From assembly GCA_018240895.1 (NCBI GenBank), contig JAFEEX010000009.1, forward strand, positions 1-45,056: a stretch of DNA of 45,056 bases. The letters run 5' to 3'. Below, piece by piece: positions 17,369 to 26,407 of this stretch. Each line of letters opens with the position of its first letter. Position 1 is the stretch's first letter. The DNA comes from Pseudomonadota bacterium. GTDB lineage: Bacteria > Pseudomonadota > Alphaproteobacteria > Sphingomonadales > Sphingomonadaceae. The notes under the pieces are model-generated. The model saw nothing but the letters and a program-made list of their open reading frames with translations, was not told the DNA's origin and searched no databases. A program made the position numbers and the translations under genes.

Positions 17369-18298
17369 TCATGGCAAGATGTGATCGATCCGATCAGCAG
17401 GCGCAAACACATAGTCACCGTCAAGCCATGGCTGCGGCACCGGCCGCAGGACGAGCGCCTGGACACCACGCCTTTTTTCCAGATCCATGCGCCGCGCCGC
17501 ATAGCCCAATGATTTCAGCCGTTCCATGATCGCTTCCGGGCTTTGGCTGTCCCGGCCCAGGTGGCCGGCGATCATTTCCATGACGATGATTGGTCGCGCC
17601 CGTTTCAGCAGTTGTTCCAGGCCCGCAATCACGCGGAATTCGAACCCCTCGACATCGATCTTGATCAAGCGTGGCGTTTCGGTGGCAAGCTGGGCATCGC
17701 CAACTTCGACAGGCGCCTGAATGGTGGTGCCATCATCGCGTCCGGCATCGGTAAAGGTTCCTTCGCCGGAATTGTTGCTGGGGACGAACAGCGACAGCGT
17801 TCCGGGGGAATCCGCCAGACCGCAGGCGCGCAAATCGATATTGGCGATCGCGTTGCGTGTGATCGCTTCATCGAGGCGTCCGCGCGGCCCGGGATTTGGC
17901 TCGAATGCGATGACGCGTCCGGCTGGGCCAACCCTGGCCGACGCCAGCAGCGACATCATGCCCTCGTTCGCGCCGATGTCGACAAACAGGTCGCCCGGAC
18001 GGAGCACAGCAGAAAGCAGCAACTGGGTTGGCAGATCGTAAAACCGCTCGAGGAAAAAGGTCGCGCGGTTTGACCAGCCGGAGATGTTGAGCTTGATCTC
18101 GTGCCCGTGCAGCTTGCCGCGGATCCATCGGTCCGGCTGCCCGCGCCACAGCGAATCCCGGCGGTAATCGCCAATCAGATGCCGATACAGATAGCCCCAA
18201 CCGGGCAGTTCGCGCCGCACATAGGGGCGCACAACGGCAATCAGCGCGCCGGTCACCAAACGATTCAACCAGGGTGGGCGGGGCTGGCCTGCGGGCAT
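17369..18298 (-). CDS. FkbM family methyltransferase
   Basis: A 309-residue SAM-dependent O-methyltransferase of the FkbM family. Motif I is clear in GDLFVDIGANEGMMSLLAS (about residues 93-111), followed by GRVIAFEPNPGPRGRL; the post-I and later KIDVEGFEFRVIAGLEQLL motif is the FkbM hallmark. It probably methylates a hydroxyl of the exopolysaccharide or its precursor. Start chosen at ATG 18298, 13 bases after the BY-kinase stop; an in-frame ATG at 18355 would overlap that gene's tyrosine tail. It reads with the export operon (kinase, chain-length protein, barrel, Wza) and is probably co-transcribed. Confidence 0.9.
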   Translation of the reverse strand: MPAGQPRPPWLNRLVTGALIAVVRPYVRRELPGWGYLYRHLIGDYRRDSLWRGQPDRWIRGKLHGHEIKLNISGWSNRATFFLERFYDLPTQLLLSAVLRPGDLFVDIGANEGMMSLLASARVGPAGRVIAFEPNPGPRGRLDEAITRNAIANIDLRACGLADSPGTLSLFVPSNNSGEGTFTDAGRDDGTTIQAPVEVGDAQLATETPRLIKIDVEGFEFRVIAGLEQLLKRARPIIVMEMIAGHLGRDSQSPEAIMERLKSLGYAARRMDLEKRRGVQALVLRPVPQPWLDGDYVFAPADRIDHILP

Positions 18299-18311
18299 GG
18301 CCACTGCCGGA

Positions 18312-19130
18312 TCAATAATACCGGGCGTACGCGGATTTGCCGTAGCCATAGCCATAGCCCGAATCGTCTACCAGCCCGCCCTGATAGCGGTTCAGCACCG
18401 TGCCGATGCACGGGGTTGGCGTAAACATCGACAAAGCATTGCGGATCTGCCGCCGGTTGTTGTGGCCGCTGTCGACAACGAAAACGTAGGCGTCCAGATG
18501 CTGCATCATCATCATGGCTTCGTCATTCGCAAAAGCGGGCGGCAGGTCGCACAGCACGATCGACTTGCCCGTGCGGGTGCGCAGGTCATTGATCAATTCG
18601 TCAAAGCGCGGGCCGGCAACCAGTTCGGCCGATTCGTAATCCACCGGATTTGTCAGCAACACATCCAGCCGCGTGTCTTCGATGCGTCGCCCGATTACTT
18701 CCAGGCTGGGGGCCGCCCCGCTGAGGAAATCGGAAACCCCGCGGTCAATCTCCAGGCCAAGCTCCGTGGCAATTGATCCGCGGCGAAGGTCGAAGTCGCA
18801 CAGCATGACGCCGTGTTCCGAAACCCGGGCCAGCGCCGCGGCCAGGTTAAGCGCGACAAAGGACTTGCCCGCGTTCGGCGTTGCAGAAGTGATGCCGATC
18901 AGCTTGATGTCGTTGGCTTCGATCCGTTTGGAAATCTGGGTGCGCAGCAACACAAACGGCCGCGCGCGCTCATCACTCCGTTTGAATCCGACGATCGAAT
19001 GCTTTTCAAGCGAGACAACGTCGGGCTTCACGACCTCCATCTGATCGATTCTGAGTTCAAGCACGTCATCGGCCTTGGCAGGCTGTGATGTACCGAATTC
19101 GGGTTCATGCATGGTCATATTGGCTGCCAT
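18312..19130 (-). CDS. BY-kinase (CpsD/Wzc kinase-domain type tyrosine autokinase)
   Basis: A 272-residue cytoplasmic bacterial tyrosine kinase that works with the chain-length protein encoded just upstream. Walker A is SATPNAGKSFVALNLA (Lys89), Walker A' is VMLCDFDLRRG (about residues 108-118), and Walker B is SIVLCDLPP. The C-terminal tail is a tyrosine cluster, GYGYGYGKSAYARYY, the autophosphorylation zone that controls oligomerisation and polymer length. The ATG shares one base with the chain-length gene's TAA (TAATG), so translation is coupled; a longer frame to 19169 exists but overlaps that gene. The split arrangement is as in Gram-positive CapA/CapB, here in a Gram-negative. Confidence 0.9.
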   Translation of the reverse strand: MAANMTMHEPEFGTSQPAKADDVLELRIDQMEVVKPDVVSLEKHSIVGFKRSDERARPFVLLRTQISKRIEANDIKLIGITSATPNAGKSFVALNLAAALARVSEHGVMLCDFDLRRGSIATELGLEIDRGVSDFLSGAAPSLEVIGRRIEDTRLDVLLTNPVDYESAELVAGPRFDELINDLRTRTGKSIVLCDLPPAFANDEAMMMMQHLDAYVFVVDSGHNNRRQIRNALSMFTPTPCIGTVLNRYQGGLVDDSGYGYGYGKSAYARYY

Positions 19131-20611
19131 TACTGGGGAAGGGCCTTGCCCCGTTGCCAGAAACGCCACCAGGTGCGGGGGCGTTCCCTCTTTGACTTGT
19201 CGGCCACGCGCGGCTCAATCAGCGGAACGACGCACAAGGGAGCCTCGCCGGTCAGCGCAGCCAGTTGCGCGGGGTCGCGAACCGGGCTGAGCAAAAGCTC
19301 TATGGCCAGCGCCGCAAGAATGCCCAGGGCAAGCCCGCTCGCCGCGCCCAGCGCAAGCAGCAGCGGCCGGTTGGGCTTGACCGGCGAATCCGGAAGTACC
19401 GGCGGGTCAACCACCGACAGGCGCTCGCCCATCATCTGGTCGTCGGCACGGACCCCTGCCTGAGCCGCCATAAGCCGCGTTGACACGGTTTTGTATTGAT
19501 CATTCAGGCCGCTCAGGCGCTCCTGAAGGTCAGAAATCTGCTGCTGCACGGCGGGTGCCTGGGCCTGCGCATTCATCGAGGCGGCGGCCTGGGACAGTTC
19601 CTGCGATTTGGCCCCGCGCAGGGTTGCGATCTGTGAATTGTTGAAGGCGATCTGACGATCGATAGCTTCATAGGGCAAGGCCGCCTGCCGGGTCTTTGAA
19701 AGCTCCTTGGCCTGGGCCAGCCGCTGCTTTGCAATCTGGACGTCGGGGTGGTTCTCCGAATAGACCGCGCGCGCGGCGGCAAGTTGCCCTTCCGCGGCAA
19801 CCACCAGCGGGTCGCGATTGTCACCCATTTTCGATGCATCGCGCTGTTCGGCAAGGGTCGCATTCTCGCGCTGAAGCTGCGCGATCTGGATATCATAGCT
19901 ACCCGAGTTCGACCCCATCACGCCAATGCCCGTGCGGCCCAGAACATTCCCGTAGCGCGCGGTGATGCCGTTGATCTGGCCCTGAACGGCGGCAATCTGT
20001 TCCTCCAGGCCTTTGGCCTGGTCGGACAGGAACTGCACGGTATTCGTCGCCTGAGAGGCGTTGGTCGTGGCATCCAGCTGAAGGATGCGATCGGTCAATT
20101 CCTGGGTGACAGCCTGGGTCGGGCCGGGTTCCGAATAGTCATAGGACAGCTCGAACGCGATTGTGCGCTGGTCGGCGCGGGCCGAAGGCACATCTGCAAG
20201 TGTTGGCGTCAAGACAATCGCATCGCGCATATCGTTGATCACTTCGGACAGCGGCTTGCGATTCTTCTCGCTTTTGTAGAGGCCGTGCTTTTCGATCAGG
20301 GCAACCAGATCCGGGCGGCTGGTCACCTGCTGGCGAATGCGCGCAATCCGGCGGTCAACGATTTCCGCATTGTTGCCGCCGGTGACCTCGCCGGGCAGCT
20401 GCGGCGATTGAACCTGCATCAGGGCTGTTGACCGATATACCGAGGGTAACAGCACAACCGCCGCAAGTGCGACAAGCGTGGCAAGGACGAACGGGATCAG
20501 GACAATCCATTTGCGCTGCCACAGGATTGTTGGAAGATGAGCCAGAAACCCGCCGCCACCGCTGGCGGCGTCGTCAGAACTTGGCGCATCACCGTTTTCG
20601 TTCGGCTTCAC
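19130..20611 (-). CDS. Polysaccharide chain-length determinant (Wzz/GumC type co-polymerase)
   Basis: A 493-residue inner-membrane protein with two membrane helices, at about residues 34-54 (WIVLIPFVLATLVALAAVVL) and about 423-445, and a long periplasmic coiled-coil region between them, rich in Gln/Ala/Glu. The Pro-rich lead-in to the second helix, VDPPVLPDSPVKPNRP, is the Wzz signature. About 50 cytoplasmic residues follow but no kinase domain; this is supplied by the next gene. Start is a GTG overlapping the upstream stop (GTGA). It sets the polymer length and bridges the synthesis machinery to the outer-membrane exporter. Confidence 0.9.
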   Translation of the reverse strand: MKPNENGDAPSSDDAASGGGGFLAHLPTILWQRKWIVLIPFVLATLVALAAVVLLPSVYRSTALMQVQSPQLPGEVTGGNNAEIVDRRIARIRQQVTSRPDLVALIEKHGLYKSEKNRKPLSEVINDMRDAIVLTPTLADVPSARADQRTIAFELSYDYSEPGPTQAVTQELTDRILQLDATTNASQATNTVQFLSDQAKGLEEQIAAVQGQINGITARYGNVLGRTGIGVMGSNSGSYDIQIAQLQRENATLAEQRDASKMGDNRDPLVVAAEGQLAAARAVYSENHPDVQIAKQRLAQAKELSKTRQAALPYEAIDRQIAFNNSQIATLRGAKSQELSQAAASMNAQAQAPAVQQQISDLQERLSGLNDQYKTVSTRLMAAQAGVRADDQMMGERLSVVDPPVLPDSPVKPNRPLLLALGAASGLALGILAALAIELLLSPVRDPAQLAALTGEAPLCVVPLIEPRVADKSKRERPRTWWRFWQRGKALPQ

Positions 20612-21816
20612 CGCAAATCCCCGAATACGTAGCGAACGCCAATCGATCCAAACAGATTGGCGGGACGGCTGATTATCGAATTGGTGGCCTTTTCTACCCC
20701 AGCCGTTACGAATCCATAAAACCGATCGTTGAATTTGCGGTTGAACGATGCTTGCCCGCCAAAATAATTTGGCTGATCAGGCACGCCCGACCCTTTGAAG
20801 CCGTCGTTACGGGTATAGTCGCCGGTGACGGTGAATGAATCCCTGCGGTTCAAAGTGCGGGTATAATCCAGCGCGATACGCGTCAACGAGCGAAGCCCGC
20901 CAAACACCGTTGGTTGCGCTGCACGCGATGCGTTGAGACAGTAACTGTCATTCGCCCCCGCCTTGCACAGGCGAAAGCTGCCGGCCAGCGAAGTGAAGTG
21001 ACGCTTGCTGCCGTCCGGCTGGGTCACGCTGGCGAATGTCACACCGCCTTGCGTGGACAAGGTCACCGTCGGGCTCAGCCGGGTTGAAACGCCAACCTGC
21101 GGCGAAACAGTAAAGCCGTCACCGGCGTTGGTCTTGAGGTAGTTTGATGATCCAACGTCAACCGATGCGATCAGACTGGTATGTTCCGACAACACATGAG
21201 AATAACCAATCCGCCCGCCCAGATAGCGATAGTCGCTTGCCGTCGCGCTATCGGTCCAGCTTTGCGCGTAGTTGGCACCAAGCGTCCAGCTGCTGCGCTG
21301 GCTGGCAACGTAGGTCAGCCCGGCGGACGCCTGCACTATCTCGGTCCGCAGCCGCGTTCCGATCAGCCCGGGATCGATCAGCACCAGGTCGGGGTTGTTG
21401 GTTGCCGCCGGGTCTCCGCGAAGGTGCAGCACATCCCGCATTGCCGTGCGGCTGGTGCGAAATCCTGCCGAGGCCGTGGCGGTGGTTCGCTCGCTGAGGC
21501 GCTGCGACAGGTTGGCCCCTGCATAGCCCGACAGGTCGGTCCCGTACTTCTCGAAATACTGCCTGGCCTGAAAATCACCGTCGACGGTGAAGGTGGTGTT
21601 GTCATCGTGCTTGGTGATCTGCGGGCGCACGGAAATTGCACCGGAAACCGCCCCGTTGCTTCCGGATGTCTGGAAGAAAGGGTTGCTGGCGGCATTCAGA
21701 TCGGCGGAAACGACAACGCTCTTGGTTGTCTCGGCCCGAACGGCACCTGCGGCGACAAGACCGCCCAAAATGGCAACTGATGAAAGTGACGCTCTGGCCC
21801 CGATTGCTTTTTTCAT
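20608..21816 (-). CDS. Outer-membrane beta-barrel protein of the export operon
   Basis: A 402-residue protein with a signal peptide (LGGLVAAGAVRA, cleavage before ETT) and a body of alternating beta-strand pattern rich in Thr/Ser/Gly with aromatic girdle residues, ending GSIGVRYVFGDLR. This fits an outer-membrane barrel. Such barrels commonly sit next to Wza- and Wzz-like genes in sphingomonad polysaccharide loci, where a role in export or anchoring is assumed but not proven. It overlaps both neighbours by 4 bases (ATGA with wza-like, GTGA with the chain-length gene). No enzymatic motif is seen. Confidence 0.82.
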   Translation of the reverse strand: MKKAIGARASLSSVAILGGLVAAGAVRAETTKSVVVSADLNAASNPFFQTSGSNGAVSGAISVRPQITKHDDNTTFTVDGDFQARQYFEKYGTDLSGYAGANLSQRLSERTTATASAGFRTSRTAMRDVLHLRGDPAATNNPDLVLIDPGLIGTRLRTEIVQASAGLTYVASQRSSWTLGANYAQSWTDSATASDYRYLGGRIGYSHVLSEHTSLIASVDVGSSNYLKTNAGDGFTVSPQVGVSTRLSPTVTLSTQGGVTFASVTQPDGSKRHFTSLAGSFRLCKAGANDSYCLNASRAAQPTVFGGLRSLTRIALDYTRTLNRRDSFTVTGDYTRNDGFKGSGVPDQPNYFGGQASFNRKFNDRFYGFVTAGVEKATNSIISRPANLFGSIGVRYVFGDLR

Positions 21817-22448
21817 GGCACAATCACCGTATCGCCGGTTTCGATCTTCACGATATTGGTACTGTCGGCCGTACCCGATCCGCCCGAACGGAAAATTCCT
21901 GCCAGACGCAAGCGGAAAGTCTGGACTGCGTTGCCGGATTTGCGAATCACCAGAATGTTGTCGAGGTTGGCAAAATCGGCCGGTCCGCCAGCCATGCTCA
22001 AGGCTTCGAGCACGTTGATATAGCGGCCAGGACTGAAGCTGCCCGGCGATTTTACCCGTCCCATTACCGAAAACTGCATTCCTGACGGATCCTTTACCGA
22101 CACAGTCACTTGCGGAACCTGCCCGCGGTACTGGCTGGTCAACCGTTCGCTGATCATGGCTTCAAGATCACTCAGTTGCTTGCCCTGGGCAACAAGCTGG
22201 CCGACCAGTGGAAATGCGATTGTTCCGTCTGGCAATACCCTGACAACGCGCTGCAACCGCTCTTCGCCCCAGACGTAAATCTCGAGCTCGTCCCCGGCGT
22301 TAATAAGATAGGGAGAAGCTCTTGCTACCTTTGCCGCAGAATCAACCGGAGCCGATGGGGATGACGGGGTCGTCGTTTGTGCAGTGGCGACAACTGGGGA
22401 CATTGCTATCCAAGTTGCCACGATCAAACCGGAAACGCTTCGCCTCAT
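21813..22448 (-). CDS. Polysaccharide export protein (Wza/GumB family)
   Basis: A 211-residue periplasmic/outer-membrane exporter component. A signal peptide (GLIVATWIAMSPVVATAQ) is followed by the Poly_export domain (YLINAGDELEIYVWGEERL, about residues 48-66, through LPDGTIAFPLVGQLVAQG) and an SLBB-type domain (MGRVKSPGSFSPGRY). There is no lipobox cysteine, unlike Wza; the short length matches GumB. I chose ATG 22448, preceded by GAGGAAG; the frame to 22511 runs into the divergent gene. It is the first gene of the leftward export operon. Confidence 0.9.
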   Translation of the reverse strand: MRRSVSGLIVATWIAMSPVVATAQTTTPSSPSAPVDSAAKVARASPYLINAGDELEIYVWGEERLQRVVRVLPDGTIAFPLVGQLVAQGKQLSDLEAMISERLTSQYRGQVPQVTVSVKDPSGMQFSVMGRVKSPGSFSPGRYINVLEALSMAGGPADFANLDNILVIRKSGNAVQTFRLRLAGIFRSGGSGTADSTNIVKIETGDTVIVP

Positions 22449-22509
22449 GTCCACTTCCTCTGCTCCCTGGCAGTCGACTGTAAGATTGGCAGTGGCTATA
22501 GGCTGTGAC
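22449..22509. promoter_or_regulatory. Divergent promoter region of the export operon and the TPR lipoprotein gene
   Basis: The 61 bases between the start codons of two divergent genes must hold the promoters or part of them. A GAGGAAG ribosome-binding site faces left. I cannot pick confident -35 and -10 boxes; TTGGCA near 22486 is only a possible -35 for the rightward gene. Confidence 0.4.
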
Positions 22510-24114
22510 ATGAAACCTTACCAGAGCTTTAACCTTGATATCTCACGTTATCGTCGCATCGTGGGACGGGGGTGGCCGTTTGTTGCGGCATTGACCGTGG
22601 TTGCCGGGCTTGGCGGTTGCGGAAAGAGCCAGGACAAGGCGATGGCAACCGGCGCGCTTGCCCAACAGCAATATCAGGCCGGGCTGATCGCGGAAGCAAG
22701 GCGCACGGTCAGGGATGCGATCAGGCAATCCGACGATATCCCGCAGCTTTATCTGCTGCAGGGACGGATCGAAATGGCGGCCGGAGATCGCGAAAATGCC
22801 TATGCTGCCTATTCCCAGGCCCTTGCCCTGGATGCCAGCAATACAGAGGCGCTGCAGGCCGTGGCCCAATTGGGCTTGCAGACTGGCCATGTTATTGAGG
22901 CCGAGGATGCGATAAACCGTATGCTGGCGCTCAATCCAGGCGATCCATCGGCGTTGATCGCCAGCGGGTTGTTGCAGCTTTCCAGAAACAAGGACGAACA
23001 GGCGCTGGAAACCGCTGATCATATGCTCAAGGACAATCCCGGGAACGCATTGGGCCTGCTGCTAAAAACGCGCGCGCTGCTGGTTTTGGGTAAGCCTGAC
23101 GAAGCGCTCAAAACCGTAAATTCCTTGGGGAATGACCCGAAGCAGGCCCGCGATATTACCTTGATGAAGCTGGAGATTGCCCGGGTTCGGCACGACGCGG
23201 CTGGAATGCTGGCCGCATTTGAGGCGCTGCGCGGGCTTTTGCCAGAAGATCTCGATCTGCGGGCTGACGAGGTGAATCTCGCCTACAAGACGGGCGATAC
23301 CGCACGGGCGCGTAAAGTGCTTGCAGCGGCGCTCCAATCCAGGAGCCTGAATGAGGCATGGGCACTCAAGTTCGTAAACCTGATAGCCGAATATGACCGC
23401 ACGCCCTTCGATGGTCCGGGGCTTGCGGAATTTGGCGGAGCCGCAAATCGCGCTGCTGTAGAAGCCCTTGGGCGCTTTTATATCACCAGCGGCCAGTACG
23501 AAGCCGCAAAGGCGTTGTTTGCCAATGCCGCTGATCGCGCCCCACCGGCCATCCGCGCGCGGCTTGATGCAGCGGCCGGCCGCGAAGCCGAAGCGCAGGT
23601 AGCGGCTGATCAGGTTCTGGAAAGCGACAAGACCAATTGCGATGCCTTGCTGGCCCGCGCCAACCTTTCGCTGCGCAAACAACAGGCCGATGCCGCCTTG
23701 CTGGCCGCGCAAACCGCGCAAAGCCAATGTCCGCTTGATGCGGGGGGCTGGGTCTTGCTGGCCAGCGCTTATGACATGAAACAGGATTCGATTGGTGTGC
23801 GGCGGGTCTTTGAACAAGGGATCGCCGCCAATCCGCGCCAGTCGTTCCTGACCGCTCGCTATATCGACTGGCTGATCCGCAATGGCCAGGCCAGCCGCGC
23901 CCTTGGCCCGGCCCGGCGGTTGGCGGTGAACGCCCCGGCGCTTCGCAGTGGCTGGGAACTTTATGGGAAAGTGGCGGCTGCGGCGAAAGATTCCAGCGCC
24001 GCTGCCGAAGCTGCGCGCGGGCTTCAGCGCGCGAACACGTTGCTGGGCATCGATATTCCAAGCGGTGAACCACCGCCGCGCGGAATGCTGTTCCAGCGGT
24101 TGCCGCAGCGTTGA
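22510..24114 (+). CDS. TPR-repeat lipoprotein of the polysaccharide/exosortase locus
   Basis: A 534-residue lipoprotein. The signal ends in a lipobox, VVAGLGGC (Cys about residue 37). The rest is a chain of about a dozen TPR-like helical hairpins, for example AYAAYSQALALDASNTEALQ and RMLALNPGDPSALIASGLLQ. It resembles in layout the larger PrsT-type TPR lipoproteins of exosortase loci but is shorter (PrsT is near 900 residues). It may scaffold export or polymerisation proteins in the periplasm. I chose ATG 22510; an in-frame start at 22384 would overlap the divergent gene. It precedes the WecG/TagA gene by 6 bases. Confidence 0.87.
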   Translation: MKPYQSFNLDISRYRRIVGRGWPFVAALTVVAGLGGCGKSQDKAMATGALAQQQYQAGLIAEARRTVRDAIRQSDDIPQLYLLQGRIEMAAGDRENAYAAYSQALALDASNTEALQAVAQLGLQTGHVIEAEDAINRMLALNPGDPSALIASGLLQLSRNKDEQALETADHMLKDNPGNALGLLLKTRALLVLGKPDEALKTVNSLGNDPKQARDITLMKLEIARVRHDAAGMLAAFEALRGLLPEDLDLRADEVNLAYKTGDTARARKVLAAALQSRSLNEAWALKFVNLIAEYDRTPFDGPGLAEFGGAANRAAVEALGRFYITSGQYEAAKALFANAADRAPPAIRARLDAAAGREAEAQVAADQVLESDKTNCDALLARANLSLRKQQADAALLAAQTAQSQCPLDAGGWVLLASAYDMKQDSIGVRRVFEQGIAANPRQSFLTARYIDWLIRNGQASRALGPARRLAVNAPALRSGWELYGKVAAAAKDSSAAAEAARGLQRANTLLGIDIPSGEPPPRGMLFQRLPQR

Positions 24115-24120
24115 CGCACT

Positions 24121-24891
24121 ATGCCCGGTCAACGAAGCGAATTTCTGGGTATCGAGTTTGATCTGATTCCGGCCGAGGCTGTGCCCGGCGTTGTCCTTGG
24201 GCTGGCCCGGACGGAACATTTCAGCCTGGTAGTCACGCCCAATGTCGATCATGTGGTCCGGCTGCATCAGGCCGCGCCATCTGCGGCGCGGGATGCCTTG
24301 TGGGCTGCCTACCGGTCAGCGCGATTATGCCTTTGCGACAGCCGGATACTTGCGCGGCTGGCACGGCTTGGCGGGGTGCGCCTGCCCGTTGTCACAGGAA
24401 GCGATCTTACCGCGGCCCTGCTGGCATCGCCGCTGGAAGGAATAAGATCAATCGCCCTGATCGGCGGCACGCAAAGGCAATGCGAGTGGCTTGCCGAACG
24501 CCACCCGCAGATCACCTGGCTGCATCATGTGCCGCCGATGGGGCTGCGCACCAATGCCGCGGCGCAGCAGGAGGTTGCCGATTTCGTCGTTACGGGGGGC
24601 GCTGACATAGTCCTGCTGGCGATCGGTTCTCCGCAAAGCGAAATCGTGGCCGGGCTTGTCTCCGCCCGCAAGGAGGCTCGCGGGGTGGCGCTGTGCATCG
24701 GCGCTTCGGTTGAATTCGTTACCGGAGAGAAACGCCGCGCTCCGCCGATATTGGGGCGGCTGGGGCTGGAATGGGCGTTTCGGCTGGCCAGCGAGCCGGG
24801 GCGGCTCTGGCGGCGCTATCTGGTCGATGGGCCGCGCATATTTCCGATCTGGCTGGCGTGGTATCGTGCGCGTCCGCGCCGGAACGCTTGA
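24121..24891 (+). CDS. WecG/TagA/CpsF family glycosyltransferase
   Basis: A 256-residue GT26 enzyme. The family pattern is visible: LVVTPNVDHVVRL near the N-terminus, LCDSRILARLARLGG (where most members have a DG motif), VVTGSDLTAALL, LIGGTQRQCEWL, VLLAIGSPQSEIV, and the C-terminal KRRAPPILGRLGLEWAFRL then EPGRLWRRYL. Members add the second sugar (such as ManNAc or ManNAcA) to an undecaprenyl-diphosphate-linked first sugar at the inner membrane. It shares a transcript with the TPR lipoprotein. The replacement of the usual DG by DS may be worth checking against homologues. Confidence 0.9.
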   Translation: MPGQRSEFLGIEFDLIPAEAVPGVVLGLARTEHFSLVVTPNVDHVVRLHQAAPSAARDALWAAYRSARLCLCDSRILARLARLGGVRLPVVTGSDLTAALLASPLEGIRSIALIGGTQRQCEWLAERHPQITWLHHVPPMGLRTNAAAQQEVADFVVTGGADIVLLAIGSPQSEIVAGLVSARKEARGVALCIGASVEFVTGEKRRAPPILGRLGLEWAFRLASEPGRLWRRYLVDGPRIFPIWLAWYRARPRRNA

Positions 24892-24907
24892 CGGTCGGGC
24901 GCAGCGC

Positions 24908-26098
24908 CTATCCCTCGTTCTCGCGCCGTGTGCGGTTCCACGCTGTCTGAGGCGCCTTAAGGAACCGAAGATAGATCGGCAGCTTCCACAGGACGTAGAG
25001 CGGTGCCCGCAGCAGCGCGGCAAATGCCAGCGTCTGACGTCCTTCCAGAACCCAGGCAATGATGACCAGAAGCCCGGCAAGCAATACGGCAACACCCAGC
25101 ACAGCGGTTGGCAGCCAAAAGCTGCTGAGCCAGCCGATCAGGGTGGAGACCGCCAGCAGCGCGGCAGAGGTTGCCAGCAACAAGGCCAGCGGCGGAACAA
25201 GCAAATGCAGCCCCAGCGCAAATCTGGCGCGGTTCGCGGTGGCGATGCCTCCGGCCAGTTCAGGCAAGGCGTGGCGAAGCGCGGTGCGCAAAAAGCCGTG
25301 CTCCCAGCGATTGCGCTGCGCAACCGTCTCTGCAACCGAGGCGGCACGGCTGGTCACCCGGCCGCCTTCAACCAGTTGCGGGCGGGTTCCAGCGCGAATC
25401 ATTGTCACGGCCAGACCAAGATCCTCAACCGCGTTGCCGGTTGCCAGCGGTGCGGTGGAAAAATCGCGCCAGGCAAAGGCCATCCCCGTTCCGCACAGCA
25501 GGCTGCATCCGCCCGCGCGCATCAGGCCGCGCTGACGCACCACATTCTTGACCAGCATGGCAAAGCCGGAGATCTGGGCAAGCGGGGCAAGGGCGAGATC
25601 CGGCTCGATCACGTCAAGCGCCTGGGCTGGCCGGCCCGATGCATTTACCGCCGCCACCAGCGCCTCTACTGTCCCTGGATCGAGCCTGCAATCAGCGTCA
25701 ACGATCAGGACAATGTCCGGGGGGGAAGGGGCCAGGTAATCGCGGCCAAAGGCCAGGGCGTATCCCTTGCCGCGCCGCGCATCGTCACGGCGTTCGATCG
25801 CTTCCGCGCCAGCGGCGCGTGCCCTGGCGGCGGTGGCATCGGTGCAATTGTCCGCAATCACCACCAGCCGGCACTGGGCAGGGGCCACGGTCCGCAGGGC
25901 CTGGACCGTTTCCGCTATCCCTCCCGCCTCGTCATGGGCGGGAATGATGATGGCGCTGGATGCCAGGGCGGTGGTGCCCTGGCCGGATTCCGTCCGAAGC
26001 GGACGCAGCCCCCAGGCCATCTCGATGATGAACCACAGCAGGCAGGGAAGCGGTGCCAGGGCGATCAGCCAAGCCGCAATATGCAGGATCGTTTCCAT
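24908..26098 (-). CDS. Processive-type glycosyltransferase family 2, membrane protein
   Basis: A 396-residue enzyme. An N-terminal helix (HIAAWLIALAPLPCLLWFII) is followed by a GT-A domain: ASSAIIIPAHDEAGGIAETV, VVIADNCTDAT, LIVDADCRLDPG (DxD), NAVEDLGLAV (ED) and QRNRWEHG (QxxRW). This D, DxD, D, QxxRW set marks hyaluronan/cellulose-synthase-like enzymes. Four or so C-terminal helices follow. ATG 26098 has AGGGGG 7 bases upstream; a TTG at 26101 is less likely. It converges on the WecG/TagA gene 16 bases away. Sugar unknown. Confidence 0.89.
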   Translation of the reverse strand: METILHIAAWLIALAPLPCLLWFIIEMAWGLRPLRTESGQGTTALASSAIIIPAHDEAGGIAETVQALRTVAPAQCRLVVIADNCTDATAARARAAGAEAIERRDDARRGKGYALAFGRDYLAPSPPDIVLIVDADCRLDPGTVEALVAAVNASGRPAQALDVIEPDLALAPLAQISGFAMLVKNVVRQRGLMRAGGCSLLCGTGMAFAWRDFSTAPLATGNAVEDLGLAVTMIRAGTRPQLVEGGRVTSRAASVAETVAQRNRWEHGFLRTALRHALPELAGGIATANRARFALGLHLLVPPLALLLATSAALLAVSTLIGWLSSFWLPTAVLGVAVLLAGLLVIIAWVLEGRQTLAFAALLRAPLYVLWKLPIYLRFLKAPQTAWNRTRRENEG

Positions 26099-26407
26099 CA
26101 ACGACCCCCTAAACCATCATTGCCGGTGCAGGCCAGACTCAAGCCGGTCCGGCAAGCCCGGGCGGCAATCCGGGATTTCGGATCACGGTCCGCTGCGTGC
26201 CAGAAACGATCGTTTGTCAAACGGACGGGTAATTCGCCAAAACGTGCCAATTGTCCGCCGACCCGCAACGCGGTGTTACTTTTGTTAACCGTGGTTCATC
26301 ATCCGGCATTTATCAAACCCTGGTATTTGATTGCATGGGCGGAATGCCCGGCATGGTCGCAATTCGGTGAGCGCAAACGGATGATGCGCTCGGTTCTTGG
26401 GGGTGAC
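26099..26407. other. Non-coding stretch between divergent genes
   Basis: About 309 bases between the leftward GT2 gene and the rightward FeeM-like gene. Frames on the + strand stay open through it but show no protein-like composition. It contains an isolated GTTAAC at 26284 and no recognisable repeat or RNA gene. Promoters for both genes are expected here. Confidence 0.4.

Noticed and set aside
24656-26300. Very long open frame on the + strand running into the FeeM-like gene
   Set aside because: It is the shadow of the WecG/TagA gene end and of the leftward GT2 gene; its translation is Gln/Arg/Gly-rich without domain motifs. Only the part from 26408 looks like a protein.
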